Positions 9,124 to 16,510 of a DNA stretch of 64,000 bases are shown piece by piece. Origin of the DNA: Ancalomicrobiaceae bacterium S20 (lineage in GTDB: Bacteria; Pseudomonadota; Alphaproteobacteria; Rhizobiales; Ancalomicrobiaceae); NCBI GenBank assembly GCA_040269895.1, contig CP158568.1:2636716-2700715 (forward strand), written 5' to 3'. The translations under genes and the position numbers were made by a program. Every line of letters starts with the position of its first letter. The stretch's first letter is position 1. Under the pieces are notes generated by a model. The model did not search any database, was not told where the DNA came from, and saw only the letters and a list, made by a program, of their open reading frames with translations.

Positions 9124-9891
9124 TCAGCGCGGCGCGAGCCGGATCGCGCCGTCGAGGCGGATGACCTCGCCGTTCAGCATCGGGTTATCGACGATGGCGG
9201 CGACCAGTCGGGCATATTCCTGCGGCCGGCCGAGGCGCGAGGGGAACGGCGTCTGGCGACCGAGGCTGTCCTGGACCTCCTGCGGCATGCCTTTCAGGAG
9301 CGGCGTCTCGAACAGACCGGGCGCGATCGTCACCATGCGGATGCCGAGCGGCGCGAGATCGCGGGCGACGGGCAATGCCAGACCGGCGATGCCGGCCTTC
9401 GATGCCGCGTAGGCCGCCTGGCCGACCTGGCCGTCGTAGGCCGCGACCGAGGCGGTTGCGACCAGCACACCGCGCTCGCCGTCCGGGCCGACCGGGTCGA
9501 GCCCGGCCATACCGGCCGCGGCGTGGGCGATCGCCCGGAACGTGCCGATCAGATTGACCGAAACGACCTTCTCGAACAGCGCCATCGGATGCGGCAGACC
9601 TTTCGAGGTGGTCTTGGCGGCCGGTGCGATGCCGGCACAGGCGACCAGGATCCGTTCCTGGCCGTGCGCCGCGCGCGCCGCCGAAAAGCCGGCCACGACG
9701 CTTGCCTCGTCGGTCACGTCGACCGCGACATGGAGCCCGCCGATCTCGGCAGCGACGGCCGCTCCACGCGTTCCATCGAGGTCGAACAGCGCGACCTTGG
9801 CGCCGGCCGCCGCCAGCATCCGCGCGGTCGCCTCGCCGAGCCCCGACGCACCGCCCGTCACCACCGCCGCCATTCCCGCCTCGATGCGCAT
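9124..9891 (-). CDS. Short-chain dehydrogenase/reductase (3-hydroxyacyl-CoA dehydrogenase-like)
   Basis: A 255-residue classical SDR. The nucleotide-binding motif TGGASGLG is at residues 12-19, an aspartate after beta-2 (FDLDG) suggests NAD(H), and the catalytic set is N113, S148, Y161 and K165 (YAASK). The overall pattern, including the loop VGPDGERGVLVATASVAAYD, resembles HSD10-type 3-hydroxyacyl-CoA dehydrogenases that work in fatty-acid or branched-chain acyl-CoA breakdown. That assignment is by resemblance; the SDR fold itself is certain. A palindrome just upstream of the start suggests control by a TetR-type repressor. Confidence 0.88.
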   Translation of the reverse strand: MRIEAGMAAVVTGGASGLGEATARMLAAAGAKVALFDLDGTRGAAVAAEIGGLHVAVDVTDEASVVAGFSAARAAHGQERILVACAGIAPAAKTTSKGLPHPMALFEKVVSVNLIGTFRAIAHAAAGMAGLDPVGPDGERGVLVATASVAAYDGQVGQAAYAASKAGIAGLALPVARDLAPLGIRMVTIAPGLFETPLLKGMPQEVQDSLGRQTPFPSRLGRPQEYARLVAAIVDNPMLNGEVIRLDGAIRLAPR

Positions 9892-9908
9892 GTCCCGCTC
9901 CCATTCTT

Positions 9909-9920
9909 ACGAACGTTCGT
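9909..9920. promoter_or_regulatory. Perfect 12-bp palindrome upstream of the SDR gene
   Basis: ACGAACGTTCGT is its own reverse complement. It starts 18 bases upstream of the SDR start codon and is flanked by T/A-rich sequence. This looks like an operator for a dimeric repressor. TetR-family regulators of acyl-CoA metabolism often bind such palindromes, but the cognate regulator is not identified here. Confidence 0.5.
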
Positions 9921-10181
9921 TTTTATCATCGGGCCCGACCGGCGGACGCTTGTCAATCGGGCGGGGCGTTCGAGTGAGGGATCGCGATGGCAACCGGCGG
10001 ATCGCCTGATCGGTGAACCGGCGGGCCATCTTCAGCATTCCGGCTTGGCGAAGCCGCAGCGCGCGCCTAAAACGACCGGATCGGTTCGACGCGCCCTATG
10101 TCTATAAGGAGACACGGTCGACACCGACCGGCAGCCGTGAGAGGGCCGCGCGCGGGATGCGCGCGACCTGAAGAGGATCCC

Positions 10182-12830
10182 ATGGAAGCGAGCGCCCAGA
10201 CCAACCGGACCGACCCCGTGCGGCTCAAGGACTACCGTCCGACGCCCTATGCGATCCGCACCATCGACCTCGACGTGCGGCTCGATCCGGAGAACACGAC
10301 GGTCACGGCGCGCTCGCGGATCGAGCCGCGCGAAGGCACGGCACCCGGCACCCCGCTGGTGCTCGACGGCGACGAACTGATCCTGACCTCGGTCGCGATC
10401 GACGGCCGCGCGCTCGGCACCGCGGACTATGAAGCGACCGATAAGCGGCTGGAGATCTTCGCCCCGCCGGCCGGCGCCTTCACACTCGAGGTCGGCACGC
10501 GCATCGCGCCGGCCAAGAACACCAAGCTGATGGGCCTCTATCGGACTGCCTCGAACTACTGCACGCAGTGCGAGGCCGAAGGCTTCCGGCGCATCACCTA
10601 TTTCTACGATCGCCCCGACGTGCTTGCCGTCTATACGACCCGCATCGAGGCGAGGAAGGCCGAGGCGCCCTACCTGCTCTCGAACGGCAATCTCATCGAG
10701 CGCGGCGATATCGCCGGCACCGATCGCCACTTCGCGGTCTGGCACGACCCGTTCCCGAAGCCGGCCTATCTGTTCGCGCTCGTCGGCGGCGATTTCGCGC
10801 GCATCTCCGATACGTTCCGGACCATGTCCGGTCGCGACGTGACGCTCGAGATCTATGTCGAGCACGGCCGCGAGGACCGCGGCGCCTATGCGATGGATTC
10901 GCTGAAGCGCTCGATGAAGTGGGACGAGGAGGCCTTCGGCCGCGAGTACGACCTCGACATTTTCATGATCGTCGCCGTCAGCGACTTCAACATGGGCGCG
11001 ATGGAGAACAAGGGCCTCAACGTCTTCAACGACAAGTACGTGCTGGCCAAGCCGGATACCGCGACCGACCAGGACTACGCCAACATCGAGGGCGTGATCG
11101 CGCACGAGTACTTCCACAACTGGACCGGCAACCGCATCACATGCCGCGACTGGTTCCAGCTCTGCCTCAAGGAAGGCCTGACCGTGTTCCGCGATCAGGA
11201 GTTCTCGTCCGACCAGCGCTCGCGGCCGGTCAAGCGCATCTCCGACGTCCGGCTCTTGAAGAGCCACCAGTTCCCGGAGGACGCCGGTCCCCTCGCCCAC
11301 CCGGTCCGACCGGAAACCTACCACGAGATCAACAACTTCTACACGGCGACGGTCTACGAGAAGGGCTCGGAGGTCGTGCGCATGCTGAAGACCCTGCTCG
11401 GCGCCGAGACGTTCCGGGCCGGCATGGATCTCTATTTCGCCCGCCACGACGGCGATGCGGCGACGATCGAGGACTTCGTCGCCTGTTTCGCCGAGGCGAG
11501 CGGCCGGGATCTGTCGCAGTTCATGCTCTGGTACAAGCAGTCCGGCACACCGGAACTGCGCGTCGCGCAAGGCTATGACGCAAGCGCCAAGCGCTACACG
11601 CTGACCATCGAACAGAGCTGTCCGCCCACACCCGGCCAGCCGACCAAGCTGCCGATGACCATCCCCGTGCGCTTCGGCCTGGTCGGGCCGAACGGCGCCG
11701 ATCTCGCCTTCGAGGCCGTGTCCGGCGCCGAGGTCGCGGGCGACGTCATCGTCGTGACCGAGCCGAAGCACGAGGTCGTGTTCGAGGGCGTCTCCGCGCC
11801 GCCGGTGCCGTCGCTCCTGCGCGGCTTCTCCGCGCCGGTGCGGCTGGCACTCGAGCTCTCGGCCGAGGCGAGCCTGTTCCTGCTCGCCTCGGACAACGAC
11901 CCGTTCAACCGCTGGCAGGCGGCGCAGACACTGGCGACCACGGCGCTGATCGAGGCGACGCGGGCGGTGCGCGCCGGCGCAGTGCCGAGCATCGACCCGA
12001 AGCTGGTCGACGCCTTCGCGCGCGTCGCGGTCGACGACAAAGTCGATCCGGCCTTCCGCGCACTGACGCTCGCCCTTCCCGCCGAGGCCGACATCGCGCG
12101 CGAGATCGGCTCGGATGTCGATCCCGACGCGATCTTCGCCGGTCGCGATGCGCTGAAGAAGGCAATCGCCACCGGCGGCCGCACCGCGTTCCGCCACCTT
12201 TACGAGAGCCTCGCCTCGGCCGAGGCCTACAGCCCGGATGCAGCCTCGGCCGGCCGTCGTGCGCTGCGCAACAGCGCGCTCGACTATCTCGCCCATGCCG
12301 GCGAGACCGATTCCGTCATGGAACGCTACCGGACCGCCGACAACATGACCGACCGGCTTGCCGCGCTCGGCCTCGTCGTCGGCCTCGGCCTGCCGGAAGC
12401 GGAAGCGGCGCTGATCGATTTCTACAGCCGCTTCGACGGCGACGGGCTCGTCATCGACAAGTGGTTCACCGTGCAGGCGACCGCGCCGCTCGCCGCGACG
12501 CTCGACCGCGTCCGCGCGCTGACCGAACATCCTGCCTTCTCGCTCACCAACCCGAACCGGTTCCGCTCGCTGGTCACCGCCTTCGCGACCGGCAACCAGA
12601 CGCAGTTCAACCGGCCGGACGGCGCCGGCTACGCTTTCGTCGCCGACCATGTCCTGACGCTCGACGAGATCAACCCGCAGGTCGCGGCCCGTCTGCTTTC
12701 GGCGTTCCGGTCGTGGCGGGCGCTCGAACCGCGCCGACGCGCCTATGCCGAAGCGGAGCTGAAGCGCGTGCTCGACAAGCCCGGACTCTCACGCGACGTC
12801 GCCGACATCGCCAATCGATCACTGGGCTAG
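10182..12830 (+). CDS. pepN: Aminopeptidase N (M1 zinc metallopeptidase)
   Basis: An 882-residue cytosolic aminopeptidase that removes N-terminal amino acids from peptides. The exopeptidase motif GAMEN is at residues 272-276 and the zinc site is HEYFH (H308, H312) with the third ligand E331, exactly 18 residues after the second histidine. Length and the C-terminal helical domain match the E. coli PepN subtype rather than shorter M1 enzymes. The frame is open from 10098, but ATG 10182 is preferred because the sequence before it is arginine-rich shadow and homologs begin just before DYRPTPYAIRTIDLDVRL. Confidence 0.95.
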   Translation: MEASAQTNRTDPVRLKDYRPTPYAIRTIDLDVRLDPENTTVTARSRIEPREGTAPGTPLVLDGDELILTSVAIDGRALGTADYEATDKRLEIFAPPAGAFTLEVGTRIAPAKNTKLMGLYRTASNYCTQCEAEGFRRITYFYDRPDVLAVYTTRIEARKAEAPYLLSNGNLIERGDIAGTDRHFAVWHDPFPKPAYLFALVGGDFARISDTFRTMSGRDVTLEIYVEHGREDRGAYAMDSLKRSMKWDEEAFGREYDLDIFMIVAVSDFNMGAMENKGLNVFNDKYVLAKPDTATDQDYANIEGVIAHEYFHNWTGNRITCRDWFQLCLKEGLTVFRDQEFSSDQRSRPVKRISDVRLLKSHQFPEDAGPLAHPVRPETYHEINNFYTATVYEKGSEVVRMLKTLLGAETFRAGMDLYFARHDGDAATIEDFVACFAEASGRDLSQFMLWYKQSGTPELRVAQGYDASAKRYTLTIEQSCPPTPGQPTKLPMTIPVRFGLVGPNGADLAFEAVSGAEVAGDVIVVTEPKHEVVFEGVSAPPVPSLLRGFSAPVRLALELSAEASLFLLASDNDPFNRWQAAQTLATTALIEATRAVRAGAVPSIDPKLVDAFARVAVDDKVDPAFRALTLALPAEADIAREIGSDVDPDAIFAGRDALKKAIATGGRTAFRHLYESLASAEAYSPDAASAGRRALRNSALDYLAHAGETDSVMERYRTADNMTDRLAALGLVVGLGLPEAEAALIDFYSRFDGDGLVIDKWFTVQATAPLAATLDRVRALTEHPAFSLTNPNRFRSLVTAFATGNQTQFNRPDGAGYAFVADHVLTLDEINPQVAARLLSAFRSWRALEPRRRAYAEAELKRVLDKPGLSRDVADIANRSLG

Positions 12831-12994
12831 AATATTAGTTTTTTACCGTCCGGAGACTTACGGACATCGCGAGCGTTTCTGGAGCTCGTCGCAGCATACC
12901 GGAGCGGAAGCCGACACTTCGGTCAGGGGGCGTTGCAGAATAGACGCTCACACGCCGCCGATTCCGCTTGGATTCATCTCCGGTGAGAAGTCCA

Positions 12995-13021
12995 CGCCCC
13001 GACTCTAGACAAGTCGGGGCG
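12995..13021 (+). terminator. Hairpin terminator after pepN
   Basis: A perfect 10-bp stem (CGCCCCGACT, 12995-13004, with 13012-13021) and a 7-base loop, about 165 bases past the pepN stop and before the histidine kinase gene. No long T-run follows, so it is terminator-like rather than certain. Confidence 0.5.
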
Positions 13022-13109
13022 TTCCGATTCAAATGAAACAGTGATTCGAAGGCGTGTGTATCGTTCCCCCTTCGGACTCCTTTTCCCTCCCGAAGACACG
13101 AGGCCTCCC

Positions 13110-15455
13110 ATGGCGCGGGCAATGGCTGCCCATGCCGCGATGCTGATTCGCGCCCGTCTCCGCAACGCCCTGCGCCTGCCGGGCCTGCCGGGACACGTGC
13201 GCCTCCTGTCGAGCCCCGCCTATCGCCGCTTCGTCAATGCCGAGCCGATCCTGCGCCGGTCGATCCCGGTCCTGATCATCACCTTCATCGCGATCCTGGC
13301 GTTGACCCGCGCCGTCGGGATCCTGGAGGAGTACCAGACGCTCGACGACAACGCCCGCGACGAGACCGCGCTAATCGCCGCCGCTGTCGCCGCGACGCTG
13401 TCGCGGGCCGATACCAAGCTCCCGGAGGTCGGCTACGAGGCGGCGCTGCGCGGCGTCCTCGCCGAGGCGATCCCGCCGCGCGCGCCGGCCGAGGGGCGTA
13501 TCATCCTGGTCACCGACCCGACCGGCACGGTTGTCGCCGGCGCCCCGAACCCGACCGGATGGGAAGGCCGCCCGCTGACGGACCTGCTCGGCTTCGCGCA
13601 GCCGCTGACGACCTTCGGCGCGCGGGCCGGCGTCATGGAGATCCGCCTCACCGACGGCCAGCTCGCCTACGCCATGGTGCAGCACCTCGAAGGCAAGCTC
13701 GGTTCGGTCGCGGTCGTGCATCGCCAGAAGGCGATCTTCTCGGAGTGGCGCAAGAACATGCGCACGAACATCAGCATGTTCGTGTTCACCGCCGTGATCC
13801 TGCTCCTGCTCACTTACGCCTATTTCGCACAGGCCTCGCGCGCCGCCGCCGCCGACCTGCTCTATGCCGACACCACCGCGCGCGCCGAGACGGCGTTCAA
13901 TCGCGGCCGCTGCGGCTTCTGGGACTGGGATCTGGCGCGCGGCAAGTTCTTCTGGTCGAGCTCGATGTTCGAGATGCTCGGCCTCGGCGTCGACGGTGGG
14001 CTGATCGGCTTCGGTCAGGTGACCGAGCTCATGCACAAGGACGACGTCGACCTCGTGCAGCTGGCCAACCAGCTCGCCGAGGGCGAGATCGTCACGCTCG
14101 ATCGCGCCTTCCGCATGCGCCGCGCCGACGGGCAATGGCTGTGGTTCCGCGTCCGCGCCGAGGTGGTCGACCGGCCGGAGACCGGCTCGCGGCATCTGGT
14201 CGGCATCGCGGCCGACATCACCGAGCACAAGCACCTCGCCGAGCGGACCGCGACCGCGGACCTGCGCCTGCGCGACGCGATCGAGACGATCTCGGAGGCC
14301 TTCGTGCTCTGGGACGCCGATAACCGCCTCGTCATGTGCAACTCGAAATACCTCGAACTGCACGGGCTGCCGGAGGCGATCACCGTCTCCGGCGCGCCGT
14401 ATCAGGACCTGATGAAATCGGCGCGCCAGCCGCTGGTGCTGACGCCGATCCCGGCCGAGGGCGGCGAGGTCGCCGGCGCGCGCACCTATGAGGCGCAGAT
14501 CGAGGACGGCCGCTGGTTGCAGATCAACGAGCGCCGCACCAAGGACGGCGGCTTCGTATCGGTCGGCACCGACATCACGCAGCTGAAGCGCCATGAAGAA
14601 AAGCTCCTGGAGAGCGAGAAGCGGCTGATGGGCACGGTCATGGACCTGCGCTCCTCGCGACAGAAGCTGGAAATCCAGGCGCAGCAGCTCGTCGAGCTGG
14701 CCGAGAAGTATGCCGAAGAGAAATCGCGCGCAGAGGAAGCCAACAAGATCAAGTCGGACTTCCTGGCCAATATCTCGCACGAGCTCAGGACGCCGCTCAA
14801 CGCGATCATCGGCTTCTCCGACATCATGGGCCGCGGCGTGATCGGTGCGCTCGGGCCGGAGAAGTACATCGAGTATGCGCGCGACATCAATACGAGCGGC
14901 AACTTCCTGCTCAACGTGATCAACGACATCCTCGACATGTCGAAGATCGAATCCGGCCGCCTGGATCTGGCGAGCGAGCCGGTCGAGCTCGACGAGATCC
15001 TGACCGAGACGACGCGTCTGGTCAGCCAGCAGGCCGAGGAGAAGCACATCGCCTTCCACGCCGACGTCGAGCCGCGGCTCTCGTTCGTGGGCGACCGGCG
15101 CGCGATCAAGCAGGTGCTGCTGAACCTACTCTCGAACGCGGTGAAGTTCACACCCTCGGGCGGCAAGGTGACGATCCGCGCCCGGGCGGTCTCGGACGCC
15201 GTGACGATCTCGATCGAGGACACCGGTATCGGCATCCCGAAGGAACACATCGCGAGCCTCGGTCAGCCCTTCGTGCAGGTGGAGAACCAGTTCACCAAGA
15301 CCCACAAGGGCTCGGGCCTCGGCCTCGCCATCGCACGATCGCTGGTGGAGTTGCATGGCGGGGCGATGAAGATCTTCTCGACCCCCGGCGTCGGCACGAT
15401 CGTGTCGGTCCGGCTGCCGAAGACGGCGGCGGACCGTTCACGTCAGGTCGCCTGA
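13110..15455 (+). CDS. Membrane PAS-domain sensor histidine kinase (PleC/PdhS-like)
   Basis: About 781 residues. An N-terminal TM segment (SIPVLIITFIAILALTRAVG), a periplasmic sensor of about 150 residues and a second TM (ISMFVFTAVILLLLTYAYF) are followed by two PAS domains, a coiled-coil linker, HisKA with the phospho-acceptor H557 in SHELRTPLNAIIGF, and an HATPase domain (NLLSNAVKFT, DTGIGIP, GSGLGLAI). The kinase core, including the VIGALGPEKYIEYARDI insert, resembles the alphaproteobacterial PleC/PdhS cell-cycle kinase group, but the output partner is unknown because no regulator gene is adjacent. ATG 13110 is chosen because GAGG lies 7 bases upstream; an in-frame GTG at 13041 sits right at the preceding hairpin. 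Confidence 0.85.
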   Translation: MARAMAAHAAMLIRARLRNALRLPGLPGHVRLLSSPAYRRFVNAEPILRRSIPVLIITFIAILALTRAVGILEEYQTLDDNARDETALIAAAVAATLSRADTKLPEVGYEAALRGVLAEAIPPRAPAEGRIILVTDPTGTVVAGAPNPTGWEGRPLTDLLGFAQPLTTFGARAGVMEIRLTDGQLAYAMVQHLEGKLGSVAVVHRQKAIFSEWRKNMRTNISMFVFTAVILLLLTYAYFAQASRAAAADLLYADTTARAETAFNRGRCGFWDWDLARGKFFWSSSMFEMLGLGVDGGLIGFGQVTELMHKDDVDLVQLANQLAEGEIVTLDRAFRMRRADGQWLWFRVRAEVVDRPETGSRHLVGIAADITEHKHLAERTATADLRLRDAIETISEAFVLWDADNRLVMCNSKYLELHGLPEAITVSGAPYQDLMKSARQPLVLTPIPAEGGEVAGARTYEAQIEDGRWLQINERRTKDGGFVSVGTDITQLKRHEEKLLESEKRLMGTVMDLRSSRQKLEIQAQQLVELAEKYAEEKSRAEEANKIKSDFLANISHELRTPLNAIIGFSDIMGRGVIGALGPEKYIEYARDINTSGNFLLNVINDILDMSKIESGRLDLASEPVELDEILTETTRLVSQQAEEKHIAFHADVEPRLSFVGDRRAIKQVLLNLLSNAVKFTPSGGKVTIRARAVSDAVTISIEDTGIGIPKEHIASLGQPFVQVENQFTKTHKGSGLGLAIARSLVELHGGAMKIFSTPGVGTIVSVRLPKTAADRSRQVA

Positions 15456-15489
15456 CACCCGCCATTTTTTACTCCCTCTGCAAGAAGAG

Positions 15490-15518
15490 CCGCCCGCCGC
15501 GGGGCGAGCGGCGGGCGG
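15490..15518. terminator. Bidirectional terminator-like hairpin
   Basis: An 11-bp GC stem (CCGCCCGCCGC, 15490-15500, with 15508-15518) and a 7-base loop, between the convergent kinase (+) and EF-hand (-) genes. A TTTTTT run sits on the kinase side at about 15465-15470. Placement suits both genes. Confidence 0.6.
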
Positions 15519-15572
15519 TCGTCGACGGCGGACATGCACGGGGGCGAACCTGTCACGCCGGTTTCGAGAGCG

Positions 15573-16211
15573 TCAGAGCTTGGCCGGGTCGCCGTTGGCG
15601 CCGGGCGCATCGGCGGGACCGCCCTCGCCGGGCATCCGGCCCGGACCGCCCTCACCCGGCATCCCGCCCGGACCGCCGTGCGGGCCATGGCGGTGGTGAT
15701 GCGGCGCCAGGAAGCCCATCAGCATGCCGGCGTTCGGCAGCGCCAGATGGACGTCCTCCTTGGTGACCTTGCCCTGGTCCTTGCGGTCGAACAGCGCGAA
15801 CAGCTTCTTCGCCGGCGCCTCGGCCTCGGCCTTGGTGATCTTGCCGTCGCCGTTCAGATCGAACCGGCGCATGACGGCATCGACTCGTTGCGGGCCGGCG
15901 CGGCGGCCGATCCAGTTCTCGAGCTCGGTGCGATCGATCACACCGTCATGGTTGGCATCGATCTTGTCGAACCGCGCATCGACCGCGGCGACCACCTCGT
16001 CGACCGTGACGGTGCCGTCGTGGTTGGCGTCGAGACGATCGAACAGCCGGTCGATCCGCATCTCCATGCGCGCGGGGCCCTGTTCCGGACCGCGGCCCGG
16101 GCCCTGTCCGGGGCCATGCCGCCAATGCGCGGCCTCCTGAGCGACAGCATAACCGCCCGCGGAGACGGCGAGCACGCCGGCGAGCAGGACGGCCTTCATA
16201 CGAGTATTCAT
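15573..16211 (-). CDS. Exported EF-hand calcium-binding protein
   Basis: 212 residues with a Sec signal peptide (residues 1-24, ending AVA-QE). Three good EF-hand loops follow, each with D at position 1 and an acidic residue at position 12: 61-72 (DANHDGTVTVDE), 85-96 and 118-129, plus a weaker fourth at 142-153. The tail is rich in His, Gly and Pro (HHHRHGPHGGPGG), with a repeated GGPGRMPGEG element. The protein should bind Ca2+ in the periplasm; its partner is unknown. ATG 16211 is supported by GGGAG 8 bases upstream and by the signal peptide starting there. Confidence 0.85.
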   Translation of the reverse strand: MNTRMKAVLLAGVLAVSAGGYAVAQEAAHWRHGPGQGPGRGPEQGPARMEMRIDRLFDRLDANHDGTVTVDEVVAAVDARFDKIDANHDGVIDRTELENWIGRRAGPQRVDAVMRRFDLNGDGKITKAEAEAPAKKLFALFDRKDQGKVTKEDVHLALPNAGMLMGFLAPHHHRHGPHGGPGGMPGEGGPGRMPGEGGPADAPGANGDPAKL

Positions 16212-16510
16212 GAACAATCTCCCTGAGGCGGCAATTCTGGGGCCTCGGCATGCCGATCCGCGCCGGATGCCAGGGCCTCGCCCCTCGAGAGACAAGCTAG
16301 CGTCCGGAACCTTACCGGCGCATCGCCGGCACATTAAATCCCGGTAATGTTCAAGTTTAAATTCGACCCACCTTCATTATCCATGATCGTACGCAAATAC
16401 CCTCAGCGCGTCGCCAACAATAAATCCAAATTCAGACACGATTGAACAACAGATTCGCTTCGACCGTTTCATTTTATATACGACGATTTCCATCAGAAAC
16501 AATTCTCCAT
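16212..16510. other. AT-rich intergenic region upstream of the EF-hand gene
   Basis: About 300 bases between glnE (its 3' end) and the EF-hand gene start. AT-rich from 16330 to 16505, with a small inverted repeat ACATTA/TAATGT (16331-16350). It probably holds the EF-hand gene promoter. No clear T-run terminator for glnE is visible and there is no gene. Confidence 0.4.

Noticed and set aside
13041-13109. GTG start for the PAS histidine kinase at 13041
   Set aside because: It sits just past the terminator hairpin without a ribosome site; ATG 13110 has GAGG at good spacing.
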